Shown in pieces: positions 1-8,562 of a stretch of 64,000 nucleotides of DNA. A program made the position numbers and the translations under genes. The stretch is from an uncultured Isosphaeraceae bacterium. Its GTDB lineage: Bacteria > Planctomycetota > Planctomycetia > Isosphaerales > Isosphaeraceae. The notes under the pieces were generated by a model that had not been told where the DNA came from, searched no databases, and was given only the letters and a program-made list of their open reading frames with translations. Every line of letters starts with the position of its first letter. Position 1 is the first letter of the stretch. The stretch is from positions 110,513 through 174,512 of the forward strand of contig CAMFLR010000016.1 of the NCBI GenBank assembly GCA_945957605.1. The letters run 5' to 3'.

Positions 1-567
1 TTGCTCGCGAAGTACCGCAAGGTAAACCCGTGGCTACCGTGGGAGGTCCACGCCAGTCCGCACGATCTGCCCGGCTACAACGAGCCGTTGTTTCCAGTCG
101 TCGACACCGAAATTGGCAAGCTTGGCGTGGCAATTTGCTACGACTGGCTCTTCCCCGAAGTGCTTCGCGCGATGGCTCTCGCCGGTGCAGAAGTGCTCAT
201 CCGCGTCTCTGCCTACATGGATCCCTGGGGCGCAACGCCGCCGCTCGATTGGTGGACACTCTTCAATCGCGCTCGCGCCGTGGAAAATCAGGCCTTCGTT
301 GTCGCGGCAAACCAGGGTGCGAGCCTGGCGAACTACCCGCCGTTTTCCTGGCCGGGCGGGAGCATGATCGTCGATTTTGACGGCCGAATTCTCAGCCAGG
401 CCGATCCGGGACCGGGCGAGAAGATCGTGGTCGGGCCGGTCGATCTCGCCGCGCTTCGGCACGAGCGCGCCCGTCGACGCGGTCACAACCTGCTTGGTCA
501 TCTCCGCACCGAAGCCTATACTGACCAGTACGCGCGGCCCATCTATCCCCGAGGCGGACACTCCTGA
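1..567 (+). CDS. Nitrilase-superfamily carbon-nitrogen hydrolase, C-terminal part
   Basis: This is the 3' end of a carbon-nitrogen hydrolase, an enzyme family that hydrolyses nitriles or amides through a Glu-Lys-Cys triad. The visible part holds the lysine region (KYRK, residues 4-7) and the nucleophile elbow GVAICYDW with Cys46, followed by the family's FNRARAVENQAFVVAANQ and GGSMIVDFDGRIL segments. The catalytic Glu lies upstream of the window, so the TTG at base 1 is an edge effect and not a real start. The C-terminal tail (ARRRGHNLLGHLRTEAY) resembles amidase-type members. The substrate cannot be told from this fragment. Confidence 0.88.
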   Translation: MLAKYRKVNPWLPWEVHASPHDLPGYNEPLFPVVDTEIGKLGVAICYDWLFPEVLRAMALAGAEVLIRVSAYMDPWGATPPLDWWTLFNRARAVENQAFVVAANQGASLANYPPFSWPGGSMIVDFDGRILSQADPGPGEKIVVGPVDLAALRHERARRRGHNLLGHLRTEAYTDQYARPIYPRGGHS

Positions 568-654
568 TCGACAGGCTTCGCGCCTCTCCGGGTCATCGTC
601 CGCCCCAAACATTTCCCAAAGTATCCGCCGCGCGGCACTCTTGAGAGCGTCGCC

Positions 655-3600
655 ATGCACCTTCGTTTTCCCATCATCTGCGGCGTGTTGCTTCTTACGT
701 TTTCCGGCTGCGGCAAGGAAGAGAAGGGGGAAGTCGCAAACGTGACGCCCTCGGCACCCCAAGCCGTGCCCGTCAAGTCCGGTGAGCCCGATCCATTCCA
801 CCTGTCGGACATCCCGCCCGAATCGCTGGTGCAGGTGTTGTCCGCCAATCGCCTGGGGATCGGCTACCTCGAACGATTCGAATACTCCGAGGCGACCAAA
901 CAGTTCCGGCTCGTCCGAAAGCTCGCGCCTGACTGGACGGTCGGCATGATCAATCTGAGCATCGCACTTTTGAACGAATCGGGTGTGAAATCAGAAGCCG
1001 CAAGGCAAACAGGGGCAGACGCATCAGAGTTCGCGAACAATTTCCAGGAAGCGCTCGCGCTTATGGATATTGTGCTCAAGCGAGATCCGAATAATTTGCA
1101 CGCTCGCTACTGCCGCGGGATTATCCTTCACTACCTCACGGGAGATCTCGAACACCCCGAGAACATCATCCGCGCTCATAACGATTTTCAAGCCGTGGTC
1201 AACGCCGACCCGAACGATGGTTACTCATGGTACAAGCTGGCCATGACCGTCTGGAAACCCGACCCGGAAACTCCGAGCGGTGGATTACCCGCGGGTCCAC
1301 AGGCGACTGACAAGAAAATTCAGTACCTCTCCAAGGCGTTCGAGCTAGCCCCTTATCTCACGGCTGTTCTTCACGAGTTGCACCTCACCTACCGGCTGAA
1401 GGGCGACCTTGAAACTCAGAAAAAGCTAATCGCGCGTTGGTACCGTCTCAACACCGAGAGCGATCTCGCAGCGCCCGGCGAAAAACTCTCGAACGCCTAC
1501 GGCGAGGCAGGGAAGTACGCCAACGCCCTTGATCCCCTCGGTCCGCGCTCGGCCGAACAAAAGTCGGTCGAGGCACCCAAGTTCGACATTCCCGCCCCCA
1601 TCAAAATCACATTGCCCGATGGCTGTCGCTGGGTGAAGGCAAGCGACTTCACCGGAAAATTCGCGATCCATGGCCGCGTTCGCCAGCGCTTCGGAGCAAC
1701 CTCTGCCGCATTCGACGCCAATGGCGACGGCAAGACTGATCTGTTTCTTCCCGCCTCGATCGTTGGCCCCAAAGGCCTGCGCGACGCGCTGCTGCTCAAC
1801 GAGGGCGACGGCAAATTCAGCGACGCAACCGAACAACTCCGCTTCCCTCTCGACCGCGCTAGTCTCGGTGTGGCCGCAGCGGACTTCGACGCCGACCGCC
1901 GCGTCGACCTCTTTCTCACGGGGGTGGGCGACAATCGTCTTCTTCGCAATGACGCGAAGAAGGGGTTTGAAGACGTCACAAAGTTGGCCGGAATCGCGCC
2001 GTCGAACTACGTCAGCTTGACCGCGCGGTTCATGGATTTTGACCAGGATGGTGACATCGATTTATATGTCGTCAATCACACGCTTGCCGCGAACGCGAAC
2101 GATGCCTTTACCGACAAGTCTGTCCCGCCGGTTCCGAACTCCGCTTTCCGCAACGACGGCAAGCCCGAACCCGCGCCACCAAGTATCGAGGCAAATTGGA
2201 CACCGATCGCCGTTTCGACCGACACCTTCGTGACAAAAGGACTGAAGCTCGCGTTCTCAGTCTGGTCGACCGATGGAGCAATCACCGGCGGCGAAGCCAA
2301 TCACGTGGGTCTTGCCCTCCTCGATGTCGATAACGATCGCGACATCGACCTGGTCCTTGCGGACGACGACAAACCGCTCAACGTCGTGCTCAACGACCGC
2401 CTCGGCGAATTTCACTCGGTGAAACTCGACACTCTCGGCGCAGCAAAACGAAACGGGCTTCTCAGCGCGGATTTCGACAAGGACGGTCAGGTCGACATCG
2501 TCTCGGTTGAAGCAAGCGGCAAGACCGTTCTCTATCACAATGCTTCAACGCGCGTGAAAACCGAACTCGTCGCGCGTCCCGGTCCGAACACAAACTGGCG
2601 ATCGGCCCTCGCGACCGACTTCGATCTCGACACCTGGACCGACCTCATCGGCCTTCCGATCGCCGACCAACTCAAGCCGCTATCGTGGCTTCGCAACGAG
2701 GGGAAAGATCATCTCGTTCCGCTCGACGTCCCGCTTGCTCCAGAAGGGGAGAGCGCGATCGTTGGTCTGAATTACGCCGACCTTGGCGGCGATCCTCTTC
2801 CTGACTTTCTTATGCTCCGCGAAGGCGAAGCACCGCGAGTCGCGCTCAATCGCGGTAACGGCCGAACCTGGGTGGCGATTACACTCGGCGGGCGCTGGAA
2901 GCCGCACCCCGATCACATGCGTTCCAATGCCGAAGGACTCGGTACGCGGATCTCGATCGAAGGGGACGGGCTCGATGTGAGATACGACCACGCGACTCCT
3001 TCAACGAGTCTCGGACAGTCGGCAACTCCGGTCGTGCTCGGTCTGGGATCGGCGAAGCAGATTCAACTCATCCATCTTCGCTGGCCCGACGGCGTGCTCC
3101 AGTGCGAGCTCAACATGCCCGTTGCAACAACGCACAATATCGCCGAGTACAACCGCAAGACCGGCTCGTGCCCGGTACTTTTCACGTGGAACGGTGAGCA
3201 GTTTGTTTGCCTGGGAGACTTCCTCGGCGGTGGTGGTCTCGGGTATCTCGTCGCACCCGGAATCTATAGCCAGCCTGATCGCGATGAAGCCGTCGCAATT
3301 GCGCCCGATCAGCTCAAAGCAGTCGATGGCATCTTCCGTCTCGCGATTACCGAACCAATGGACGAAATCGCCTATCTCGACCATTTGATGCTTGAAGTCG
3401 TCGATCGTCCTCCTGGGATCAACACCACGCTCGACGAACGGTTCGCTCCCGAAGGCCCGCGACCGACCGGCGAGCTTGTCGCCTGGTCACAGTCGATCGC
3501 ACCGGTGAAGGCGACCGACCACGCCGGACGTGACATCACCGACCGACTCAAAGCGTGGGACCGACGAACCGTCGACCAGTTCTCACTTCTACGCGGATGG

Positions 3601-4434
3601 ATTGGTTACGCCGAGGATCACGCGATCGTTCTCGACTTCGGCGACCGTCTCGCACAATTCGGTCCGACCGATCCACTCGTCCTCTGCCTCGCCGGTTGGG
3701 TTGAGTATCCATATTCGCAAACCAACTTCGCCGCGGCCACGGCCGGCACCGCACTCAAGCCGCCGGTCCTCGAACGCAAGAACGCGACGGGGCAGTGGGA
3801 GGTGATCACTCCTTCGATGGGTTATCCCGCGGGGCTACCGCGAATGATGACGCTCGACCTCACCGGAAAGCTGACCGGCAAGTCGTGTGAACTGCGAATT
3901 CGCACCAACATGGAATGCTACTGGGACCAGGCGTTCATCGCCGTTCGCCAGCCGACATCAAGTGTGAAGTCCGTCACCCTGTCGGTGCTTGCCGTCAAGC
4001 TCGGCTATCGCGGCTACACCCGCGAAATCTCGCCCGACGGCCGTCTGCCTCTTATCTACGATTACAACTATGTCGACCCCGCGCCTCTCGCTCATCTATC
4101 TGGGATGCTCACGCGCTTCGGCGATGTGACCAAACTGCTGCAAGCCGACGACGACCAGCTTTGCCTCGTCGGTCCCGGCGATGAAGTCCGCGTCGAGTTC
4201 GACGGCCGCCAACTCCCCGCGCTTCCTTCGGGCTGGACGCGAAGTTACGTCCTGCGTTCGGTGGGCTACTGCAAAGATGCCGACCCATTCACCGCGACGA
4301 GTGACAATGTAGGACCATTGCCCTGGAAGGGGATGCCCGACTTCCCGTTCAAGAAACCAGCGAGCCGTCCTTCGGACTCGACCTATGACGCCTACCTGCG
4401 GGAGTATCAGACTCGACCCGCAACAACGCGCTAA
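655..4434 (+). CDS. TPR / FG-GAP (VCBS) / ASPIC-UnbV lipoprotein
   Basis: A 1259-residue exported lipoprotein of unknown role. It opens with a hydrophobic signal and lipobox LTFSGC, with Cys at residue about 20. Residues about 60-280 are TPR-like helices (for example HARYCRGIILHYL, DGYSWYKLAMTVW). Residues about 340-720 carry FG-GAP/VCBS propeller units with the Asp-rich calcium-type loop (FDANGDGKTDLFL, MDFDQDGDIDLYVV, LLDVDNDRDIDLVL, SADFDKDGQVDIV). An ASPIC/UnbV module follows (SNAEGLGTRISIEGDG ... LIHLRWPDGVLQ), then about 420 residues that I do not recognise. The combination is common in Planctomycetota and Acidobacteriota. It lies 87 bp after the hydrolase on the same strand. Ligand binding on the cell surface is an inference. 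Confidence 0.85.
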   Translation: MHLRFPIICGVLLLTFSGCGKEEKGEVANVTPSAPQAVPVKSGEPDPFHLSDIPPESLVQVLSANRLGIGYLERFEYSEATKQFRLVRKLAPDWTVGMINLSIALLNESGVKSEAARQTGADASEFANNFQEALALMDIVLKRDPNNLHARYCRGIILHYLTGDLEHPENIIRAHNDFQAVVNADPNDGYSWYKLAMTVWKPDPETPSGGLPAGPQATDKKIQYLSKAFELAPYLTAVLHELHLTYRLKGDLETQKKLIARWYRLNTESDLAAPGEKLSNAYGEAGKYANALDPLGPRSAEQKSVEAPKFDIPAPIKITLPDGCRWVKASDFTGKFAIHGRVRQRFGATSAAFDANGDGKTDLFLPASIVGPKGLRDALLLNEGDGKFSDATEQLRFPLDRASLGVAAADFDADRRVDLFLTGVGDNRLLRNDAKKGFEDVTKLAGIAPSNYVSLTARFMDFDQDGDIDLYVVNHTLAANANDAFTDKSVPPVPNSAFRNDGKPEPAPPSIEANWTPIAVSTDTFVTKGLKLAFSVWSTDGAITGGEANHVGLALLDVDNDRDIDLVLADDDKPLNVVLNDRLGEFHSVKLDTLGAAKRNGLLSADFDKDGQVDIVSVEASGKTVLYHNASTRVKTELVARPGPNTNWRSALATDFDLDTWTDLIGLPIADQLKPLSWLRNEGKDHLVPLDVPLAPEGESAIVGLNYADLGGDPLPDFLMLREGEAPRVALNRGNGRTWVAITLGGRWKPHPDHMRSNAEGLGTRISIEGDGLDVRYDHATPSTSLGQSATPVVLGLGSAKQIQLIHLRWPDGVLQCELNMPVATTHNIAEYNRKTGSCPVLFTWNGEQFVCLGDFLGGGGLGYLVAPGIYSQPDRDEAVAIAPDQLKAVDGIFRLAITEPMDEIAYLDHLMLEVVDRPPGINTTLDERFAPEGPRPTGELVAWSQSIAPVKATDHAGRDITDRLKAWDRRTVDQFSLLRGWIGYAEDHAIVLDFGDRLAQFGPTDPLVLCLAGWVEYPYSQTNFAAATAGTALKPPVLERKNATGQWEVITPSMGYPAGLPRMMTLDLTGKLTGKSCELRIRTNMECYWDQAFIAVRQPTSSVKSVTLSVLAVKLGYRGYTREISPDGRLPLIYDYNYVDPAPLAHLSGMLTRFGDVTKLLQADDDQLCLVGPGDEVRVEFDGRQLPALPSGWTRSYVLRSVGYCKDADPFTATSDNVGPLPWKGMPDFPFKKPASRPSDSTYDAYLREYQTRPATTR

Positions 4435-4471
4435 CACGCTTTCGCAAGCGTGCAGTTTCGGCTGAGAACTC

Positions 4472-4494
4472 GGGTGCCACTGGCTACGCCAGTG
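4472..4494. repeat. Half copy of the GGGTGCCACTGG nested-palindrome element
   Basis: This is the left half of the element seen complete at 36390, 46316, 54453 and 55918: GGGTGC followed by the hairpin CACTGGC-TAC-GCCAGTG. The right half is missing. A different hairpin (4504-4548) stands about where it would be. It sits just past the stop of the FG-GAP lipoprotein gene. Confidence 0.7.
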
Positions 4495-4503
4495 CTTTTA
4501 TGA

Positions 4504-4554
4504 GAACAGGCTTGGGTGGCTGGGAGCATTGTCCCGGCCACCCTGTTCTTTCTT
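4504..4554 (+). terminator. Stem-loop terminator after the FG-GAP lipoprotein gene
   Basis: An outer stem GAACAG/CTGTTC encloses an inner 11-bp stem GGTGGCTGGGA/TCCCGGCCACC with one G-T wobble and a six-base loop. A pyrimidine run TTCTTTCTT overlaps and follows the right arm. This is the expected shape and place for an intrinsic terminator of the upstream gene; termination has not been shown. Confidence 0.55.
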
Positions 4555-4644
4555 GTACCCAACACGTTCCGAATGAATCATCCTGGGCTTGGACAAAGAC
4601 ACATCGCATACAAATGTGTCAAAACAAAACATAGCGTTCCGTGA

Positions 4645-7131
4645 TCACTTTTGATTCTGTTTCTCAACCGATTCCCGCGTTGGAATCTGCGCAGGGTTGT
4701 TCTTCTTTTCCGTCCACTCGGCCAGTCTACTCTCAAGCATTCTTCGCAAGGCGGCCGGTAGTTTACGCTCCTCGTGCGGCGTCTTGTCGCTGAGTTCGAA
4801 CGCGGTCTTCGCCTCGTCGAGTGCGACGTCATACATATTGAGTTCAGCACTCGCGAGCGCGAGTTCGACGCGAAGCAGTACATTCGTGGGATAGAGTCGC
4901 GCGGCATGTCGACATGCGCGCACACGCCGACTCTTGAGCGTCAAGAGATCGAGCGCTGTGGGGTTTTCGATCTCACCTTCAATCTGTTTCGCATATTCGG
5001 CCTGGAGCTTCCGAACCATCAGCGAGTTGGGGTCTCGCCAGTGGGGCTTGAGCGCTGAGTCAAGCGTGAGGAAAACGCGCTCCCGCACTTCGGGACGCGA
5101 GCGAGCTTCGGGCGTATGCCAGTAGATGAACTCGAGCCGAGCCAGGTCGAGAATCGGTCGCACGTTTGCCTTGTCGGCCTCGATCGATTCGAGCAACCCC
5201 TTCCGCGCGATCTCGAAGATCGGCGGCTGTTTGCTCATCGCAACCTCAGCGCGCTCGCGAAGTGTTTCGGAGAGCCAGAACGGACCGATCGCCCCAACGA
5301 ACGACCCAACCGCCGCGGCCCACACCAGCGATCCAACCGCCGGGAATGCCAAACTGACGCGCTCGCGCAATCGTCCGCACGCGCTTTCATCTTTGAGGTT
5401 GAGCCCAAGCGCCAGCAGCACCCACAGCACGAGCGCTACCGCCGGCATACCAATTCCACCCGCGGCAAGCAGGTTAATCGCCAGCGCAAGCACTCCCACA
5501 CCTGCCGCGAAAGCCGGGATCTCCCGGCGACGCCAGAGCATCGTCCCGAGGCATGAAATGCCAAACAGCCCCGCGCCCAAAATTGCCCAGCGCATGAGCA
5601 TGTCGCCCTTCGCGTCGAACGGGTCGAGCTTGCCGGTGATTGCCACGACAAACCAACTCGCCCACGCGAAGACCATCAACCAGACCGTTCCGCCCCGGCG
5701 TTCACTTTCACGATCTGATTCAACCTCAGAAACATTTTCATCAGAAACTGATGTTTGTCTCGATGGCATGAGAACCAGGAAAACTCCGCCACCAAGCACG
5801 GCGATGAGGGCGATTACCGCCGGCAAGCCCGACGACACCCAGACCTCGAGCACCATGTTGTGCGGGTCAACGATCTCTTCACTCGCCTGTGGCAACTTAT
5901 GACGCAGATAGGCGCCCGAGAAATTCCCGGGACCAATTCCGCACCAAAACGCGTGGCTCTCGGGCCAGACGATCGGCTCTTCCTCGCCAACCTTGATCGC
6001 GCTCGCGGTCTTCGGTTCGTAGGGATTCGGGGCGTTCGTGATGATATCCCACGTCCCACGCCAGTATTCGAGCCGGTACTTGAGCGACTTCGTCCCTTGC
6101 GTGAGCACTTCCTTATCAAGCTGACCGATCGACGCCAGCCCGCCAATCGCAACGATCAGGCCCACGAGCATCAGCCCCGCGCCAATCGCAATTGCTCGCT
6201 TTGATAGCTGTCCCCACGCCCGAAGTGCGATACAAACCATCGCCACCGCCAAACCGATCCACGCGCTTCGACTCTTCGTCAGCAAAAGACAAAGCGCGAG
6301 AACCACCGCCGGCGCGGCTGCGAGTGCAAAGGCAACAACCCTCGATCCACGCCCCGCGCGTTTGAAATTCTCCGCCGCGACCGCAAGCCCCATCGCCAGC
6401 GCCCCAACCAGAAATCCTGCGAGCGAATTCGCCAGCGCAAAGGTTGCAAACGGCTCCTTCGATCCGAGAATGCGGCTCCTCATCGCTGCTTCGCCGGGCG
6501 AGCCCGGCGTCACTCCAAGCAAGCGCATCGCGCGTTCCGGGTCGCGTTCGACCATGCGTTGCAACGAGGGTAGTTCGACGAATCCCTGGTACATGCCGTA
6601 AAGCGCAATCGCGCCAGCGGTCGTAACGACGATTCCCGCAAGCGTCGAACTCTCGGCACGCGTGCGCGGAAGCCAGCGCACGAGCAGATAGATCACGAAC
6701 AATCCGCCCCATTCCCAGGCGAGATTGATCGCCGAACGTCGATCGGCGGCGCCCGGCCAACTGAAGCCAATCGCATGGGTCGGAAGACCAAACGTGCTCA
6801 ACGCGACAAGCGCGACAAGGAGCAAAAACGCGCCGTCGACTAACGACCAACGGTAGCGAACCACGCCGCCGAAAAGCGTCGCGATGATCGCGATCCCGGC
6901 GACGACGAGCGTCGCGGCAACCCACGTCAGGCCGGTGCCAGTCGCGGCGTCTTCGCTGGGCCAGAGGGGACGTGTGACGATGAGAATCGCCGTCAGACCG
7001 AGTGCGAGCCGTCGCAAAAGCTCACCGATTCGCGCGAATCCCTCGTCGGGAACCGCAACGCTGCCTCGCGCGTCAGGCGGAGGGGCCGGGTTGGTCCGCG
7101 GCGACGGCGGGTTCGACTTTCGCTTCGGCAT
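4645..7131 (-). CDS. O-antigen ligase / Wzy_C-family membrane protein with C-terminal helical domain
   Basis: An 828-residue polytopic membrane protein of the Wzy/WaaL family, which polymerises or ligates O-antigen or other lipid-linked glycans on the periplasmic side. Residues about 35-470 hold roughly ten membrane segments. The large periplasmic loop contains the family-type stretch CGIGPGNFSGAYLRHKLP ... DPHNMVLEVWVSSGLPA (about 390-440), with the His of DPHN where the family's catalytic His-bearing loop is expected. Further membrane segments run to about 640, then a soluble helical, TPR-like tail. The ATG has a good GGAG ribosome site about 8 bases ahead. The gene overlaps the end of the upstream WecA-like gene by 59 bp, which suggests coupled translation and fits a shared O-antigen pathway. 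Ligase and polymerase cannot be told apart by eye. Confidence 0.82.
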   Translation of the reverse strand: MPKRKSNPPSPRTNPAPPPDARGSVAVPDEGFARIGELLRRLALGLTAILIVTRPLWPSEDAATGTGLTWVAATLVVAGIAIIATLFGGVVRYRWSLVDGAFLLLVALVALSTFGLPTHAIGFSWPGAADRRSAINLAWEWGGLFVIYLLVRWLPRTRAESSTLAGIVVTTAGAIALYGMYQGFVELPSLQRMVERDPERAMRLLGVTPGSPGEAAMRSRILGSKEPFATFALANSLAGFLVGALAMGLAVAAENFKRAGRGSRVVAFALAAAPAVVLALCLLLTKSRSAWIGLAVAMVCIALRAWGQLSKRAIAIGAGLMLVGLIVAIGGLASIGQLDKEVLTQGTKSLKYRLEYWRGTWDIITNAPNPYEPKTASAIKVGEEEPIVWPESHAFWCGIGPGNFSGAYLRHKLPQASEEIVDPHNMVLEVWVSSGLPAVIALIAVLGGGVFLVLMPSRQTSVSDENVSEVESDRESERRGGTVWLMVFAWASWFVVAITGKLDPFDAKGDMLMRWAILGAGLFGISCLGTMLWRRREIPAFAAGVGVLALAINLLAAGGIGMPAVALVLWVLLALGLNLKDESACGRLRERVSLAFPAVGSLVWAAAVGSFVGAIGPFWLSETLRERAEVAMSKQPPIFEIARKGLLESIEADKANVRPILDLARLEFIYWHTPEARSRPEVRERVFLTLDSALKPHWRDPNSLMVRKLQAEYAKQIEGEIENPTALDLLTLKSRRVRACRHAARLYPTNVLLRVELALASAELNMYDVALDEAKTAFELSDKTPHEERKLPAALRRMLESRLAEWTEKKNNPAQIPTRESVEKQNQK

Positions 7132-8260
7132 CGTGACGCTCCGACGGATTCGAACTCAGAGATCCAGGCGCGGGACGGGGCGGGGGAGGCGCGGCCACTT
7201 CAAGAATCGCCACCAACCCGAGCAAGCAAACCGTCTGGGCCACCACAACAAACGCACCAAACGCTCCAAGATGCGGCAGCAGCAAAACGCCAAGTCCGCC
7301 CGCAAGCGTAACCAGGGCGATCGTCATCACTGCCTGAGGTGCATTCAGTCCGCGATCGACCAACCGGTGCGAAAAGTGCCGACGGTCGGCCTGGAACGGA
7401 CTTCGCCCCTCGCGAATGCGAATGATGACGACCGAACACGTGTCGTAAAGCGGAACCGCCATCACCAGAAGCGGCGACAAAACACTATACGGAGAATATC
7501 CCTGCTCCGGACGCGTGAATGTCCCCGCCACAGTCAAACTACCCAGCATGAAGCCCAAAAAGTTGCTGCCCGCATCGCCCATGAAGATCGTCGCGGGGTA
7601 TTTGTTGTAAACCAAAAATCCGGCCAGTGCCCCCACCAGCACAATCAACACCGCCGGCACGAACAGGCTTTGCACCATCGCTTGCGCTGTGGCGAACAGC
7701 ACCGCCGCAATCAGGCCGACGCTCGCCGCCAGGCCATCCATGTTGTCAAGAAAGTTGAACGAATTCGTCAGACCGACAATCCAGAGCACCGTCAAAGCGC
7801 CGCAGAGAATCGGGCTGTGAAACGGCCAGAACAGCGTGATTCGCACGCCTTGTGTCACCAGAATCGTCGCCAGGGCGAACTGAATAAACAGTCGCGGCGC
7901 CCAGTGGAGACCGACGCGATCGTCGATCAACCCCATAATCATGATGAGCGTGCCGAGCGCCAGAATCAGCAACAACTCGCTACCACGCGACAGCAAACCG
8001 CTCACATGCACGGCCAGCCCGGCCGGAAGTTGGCCGCGAAAGGCCAGCAGTCCCAGTGCACCAATGCCCAGAACGCTCACAGTTGTCAGCCAAATCGCGA
8101 CGCCACCGCCCATCGGCGTAGGGGCCTTATGCGCTTTGCGTCCGCCCGGTTTGTCGACCAACCCAAAGCGCGGCGCGACCGTTTTCGCCAGCCGGGTGAG
8201 GAGCATACCCAGCACGAACGAAACGACGAGCAACCCTGCGCCGACACCGATCGCGTTCAC
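7073..8260 (-). CDS. MraY/WecA-family undecaprenyl-phosphate glycosyl-1-phosphate transferase
   Basis: A 395-residue membrane enzyme that moves a sugar-1-phosphate, typically GlcNAc, from a UDP-sugar to undecaprenyl phosphate, the first step of O-antigen or teichoic acid type glycans. Family motifs are present in order: LVDKPGGRKAHKAPTPMGGG near the N terminus, the DD pair in LIDDRVGLHW, NSFNFLDNMDGLAA, FMGDAGSNFLGF and the C-terminal ADRRHFSHRL. There are about ten membrane segments. The start is a GTG whose bases form a 4-bp GTGA overlap with the stop of the upstream small membrane protein; the longer open frame has no family similarity before it. The KAHKAPTPMGGG loop and HFSHRL fit the WecA/TagO branch rather than MraY. 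Confidence 0.88.
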   Translation of the reverse strand: MNAIGVGAGLLVVSFVLGMLLTRLAKTVAPRFGLVDKPGGRKAHKAPTPMGGGVAIWLTTVSVLGIGALGLLAFRGQLPAGLAVHVSGLLSRGSELLLILALGTLIMIMGLIDDRVGLHWAPRLFIQFALATILVTQGVRITLFWPFHSPILCGALTVLWIVGLTNSFNFLDNMDGLAASVGLIAAVLFATAQAMVQSLFVPAVLIVLVGALAGFLVYNKYPATIFMGDAGSNFLGFMLGSLTVAGTFTRPEQGYSPYSVLSPLLVMAVPLYDTCSVVIIRIREGRSPFQADRRHFSHRLVDRGLNAPQAVMTIALVTLAGGLGVLLLPHLGAFGAFVVVAQTVCLLGLVAILEVAAPPPPRPAPGSLSSNPSERHDAEAKVEPAVAADQPGPSA

Positions 8261-8562
8261 AAGGCACCCCGATCGGCCTCGGCCGCCGCCCTGATGTTCG
8301 CCTCGCGCTCGGCTTGCAACCGCTCGCGCACCACGCGCATATGCTTCAGATTCGCCACGTAAAGCACGCCCAGTCCGGCCAGAATTCCCACGACGACAGC
8401 CGTCAGCCCAACGATGACAACCCACTCGATTGGCCGGTCCGGGGGCCAGCCTTTCGACTCACCCCCGTTCAGGACGCTGTTGATCAAGAAGGGGCCGCCG
8501 AATGAAACGAGCGTCATCACGGCGAAGAGGGCATAACCGGCCCGTATCTGGCGCCTGGTCAT
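8257..8562 (-). CDS. Small two-helix membrane protein
   Basis: A 101-residue protein with two hydrophobic segments, residues about 8-30 and 46-70, followed by a charged, probably coiled-coil tail (MRVVRERLQAEREANIRAAAEA). I recognise no family. Its ATG overlaps the proS stop (ATGA), and its own stop overlaps the start of the WecA-like gene (GTGA), so it is translationally coupled on both sides. This argues that it is a real gene and perhaps an accessory of the glycan-priming enzyme, though that role is only inferred. Confidence 0.72.
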   Translation of the reverse strand: MTRRQIRAGYALFAVMTLVSFGGPFLINSVLNGGESKGWPPDRPIEWVVIVGLTAVVVGILAGLGVLYVANLKHMRVVRERLQAEREANIRAAAEADRGAL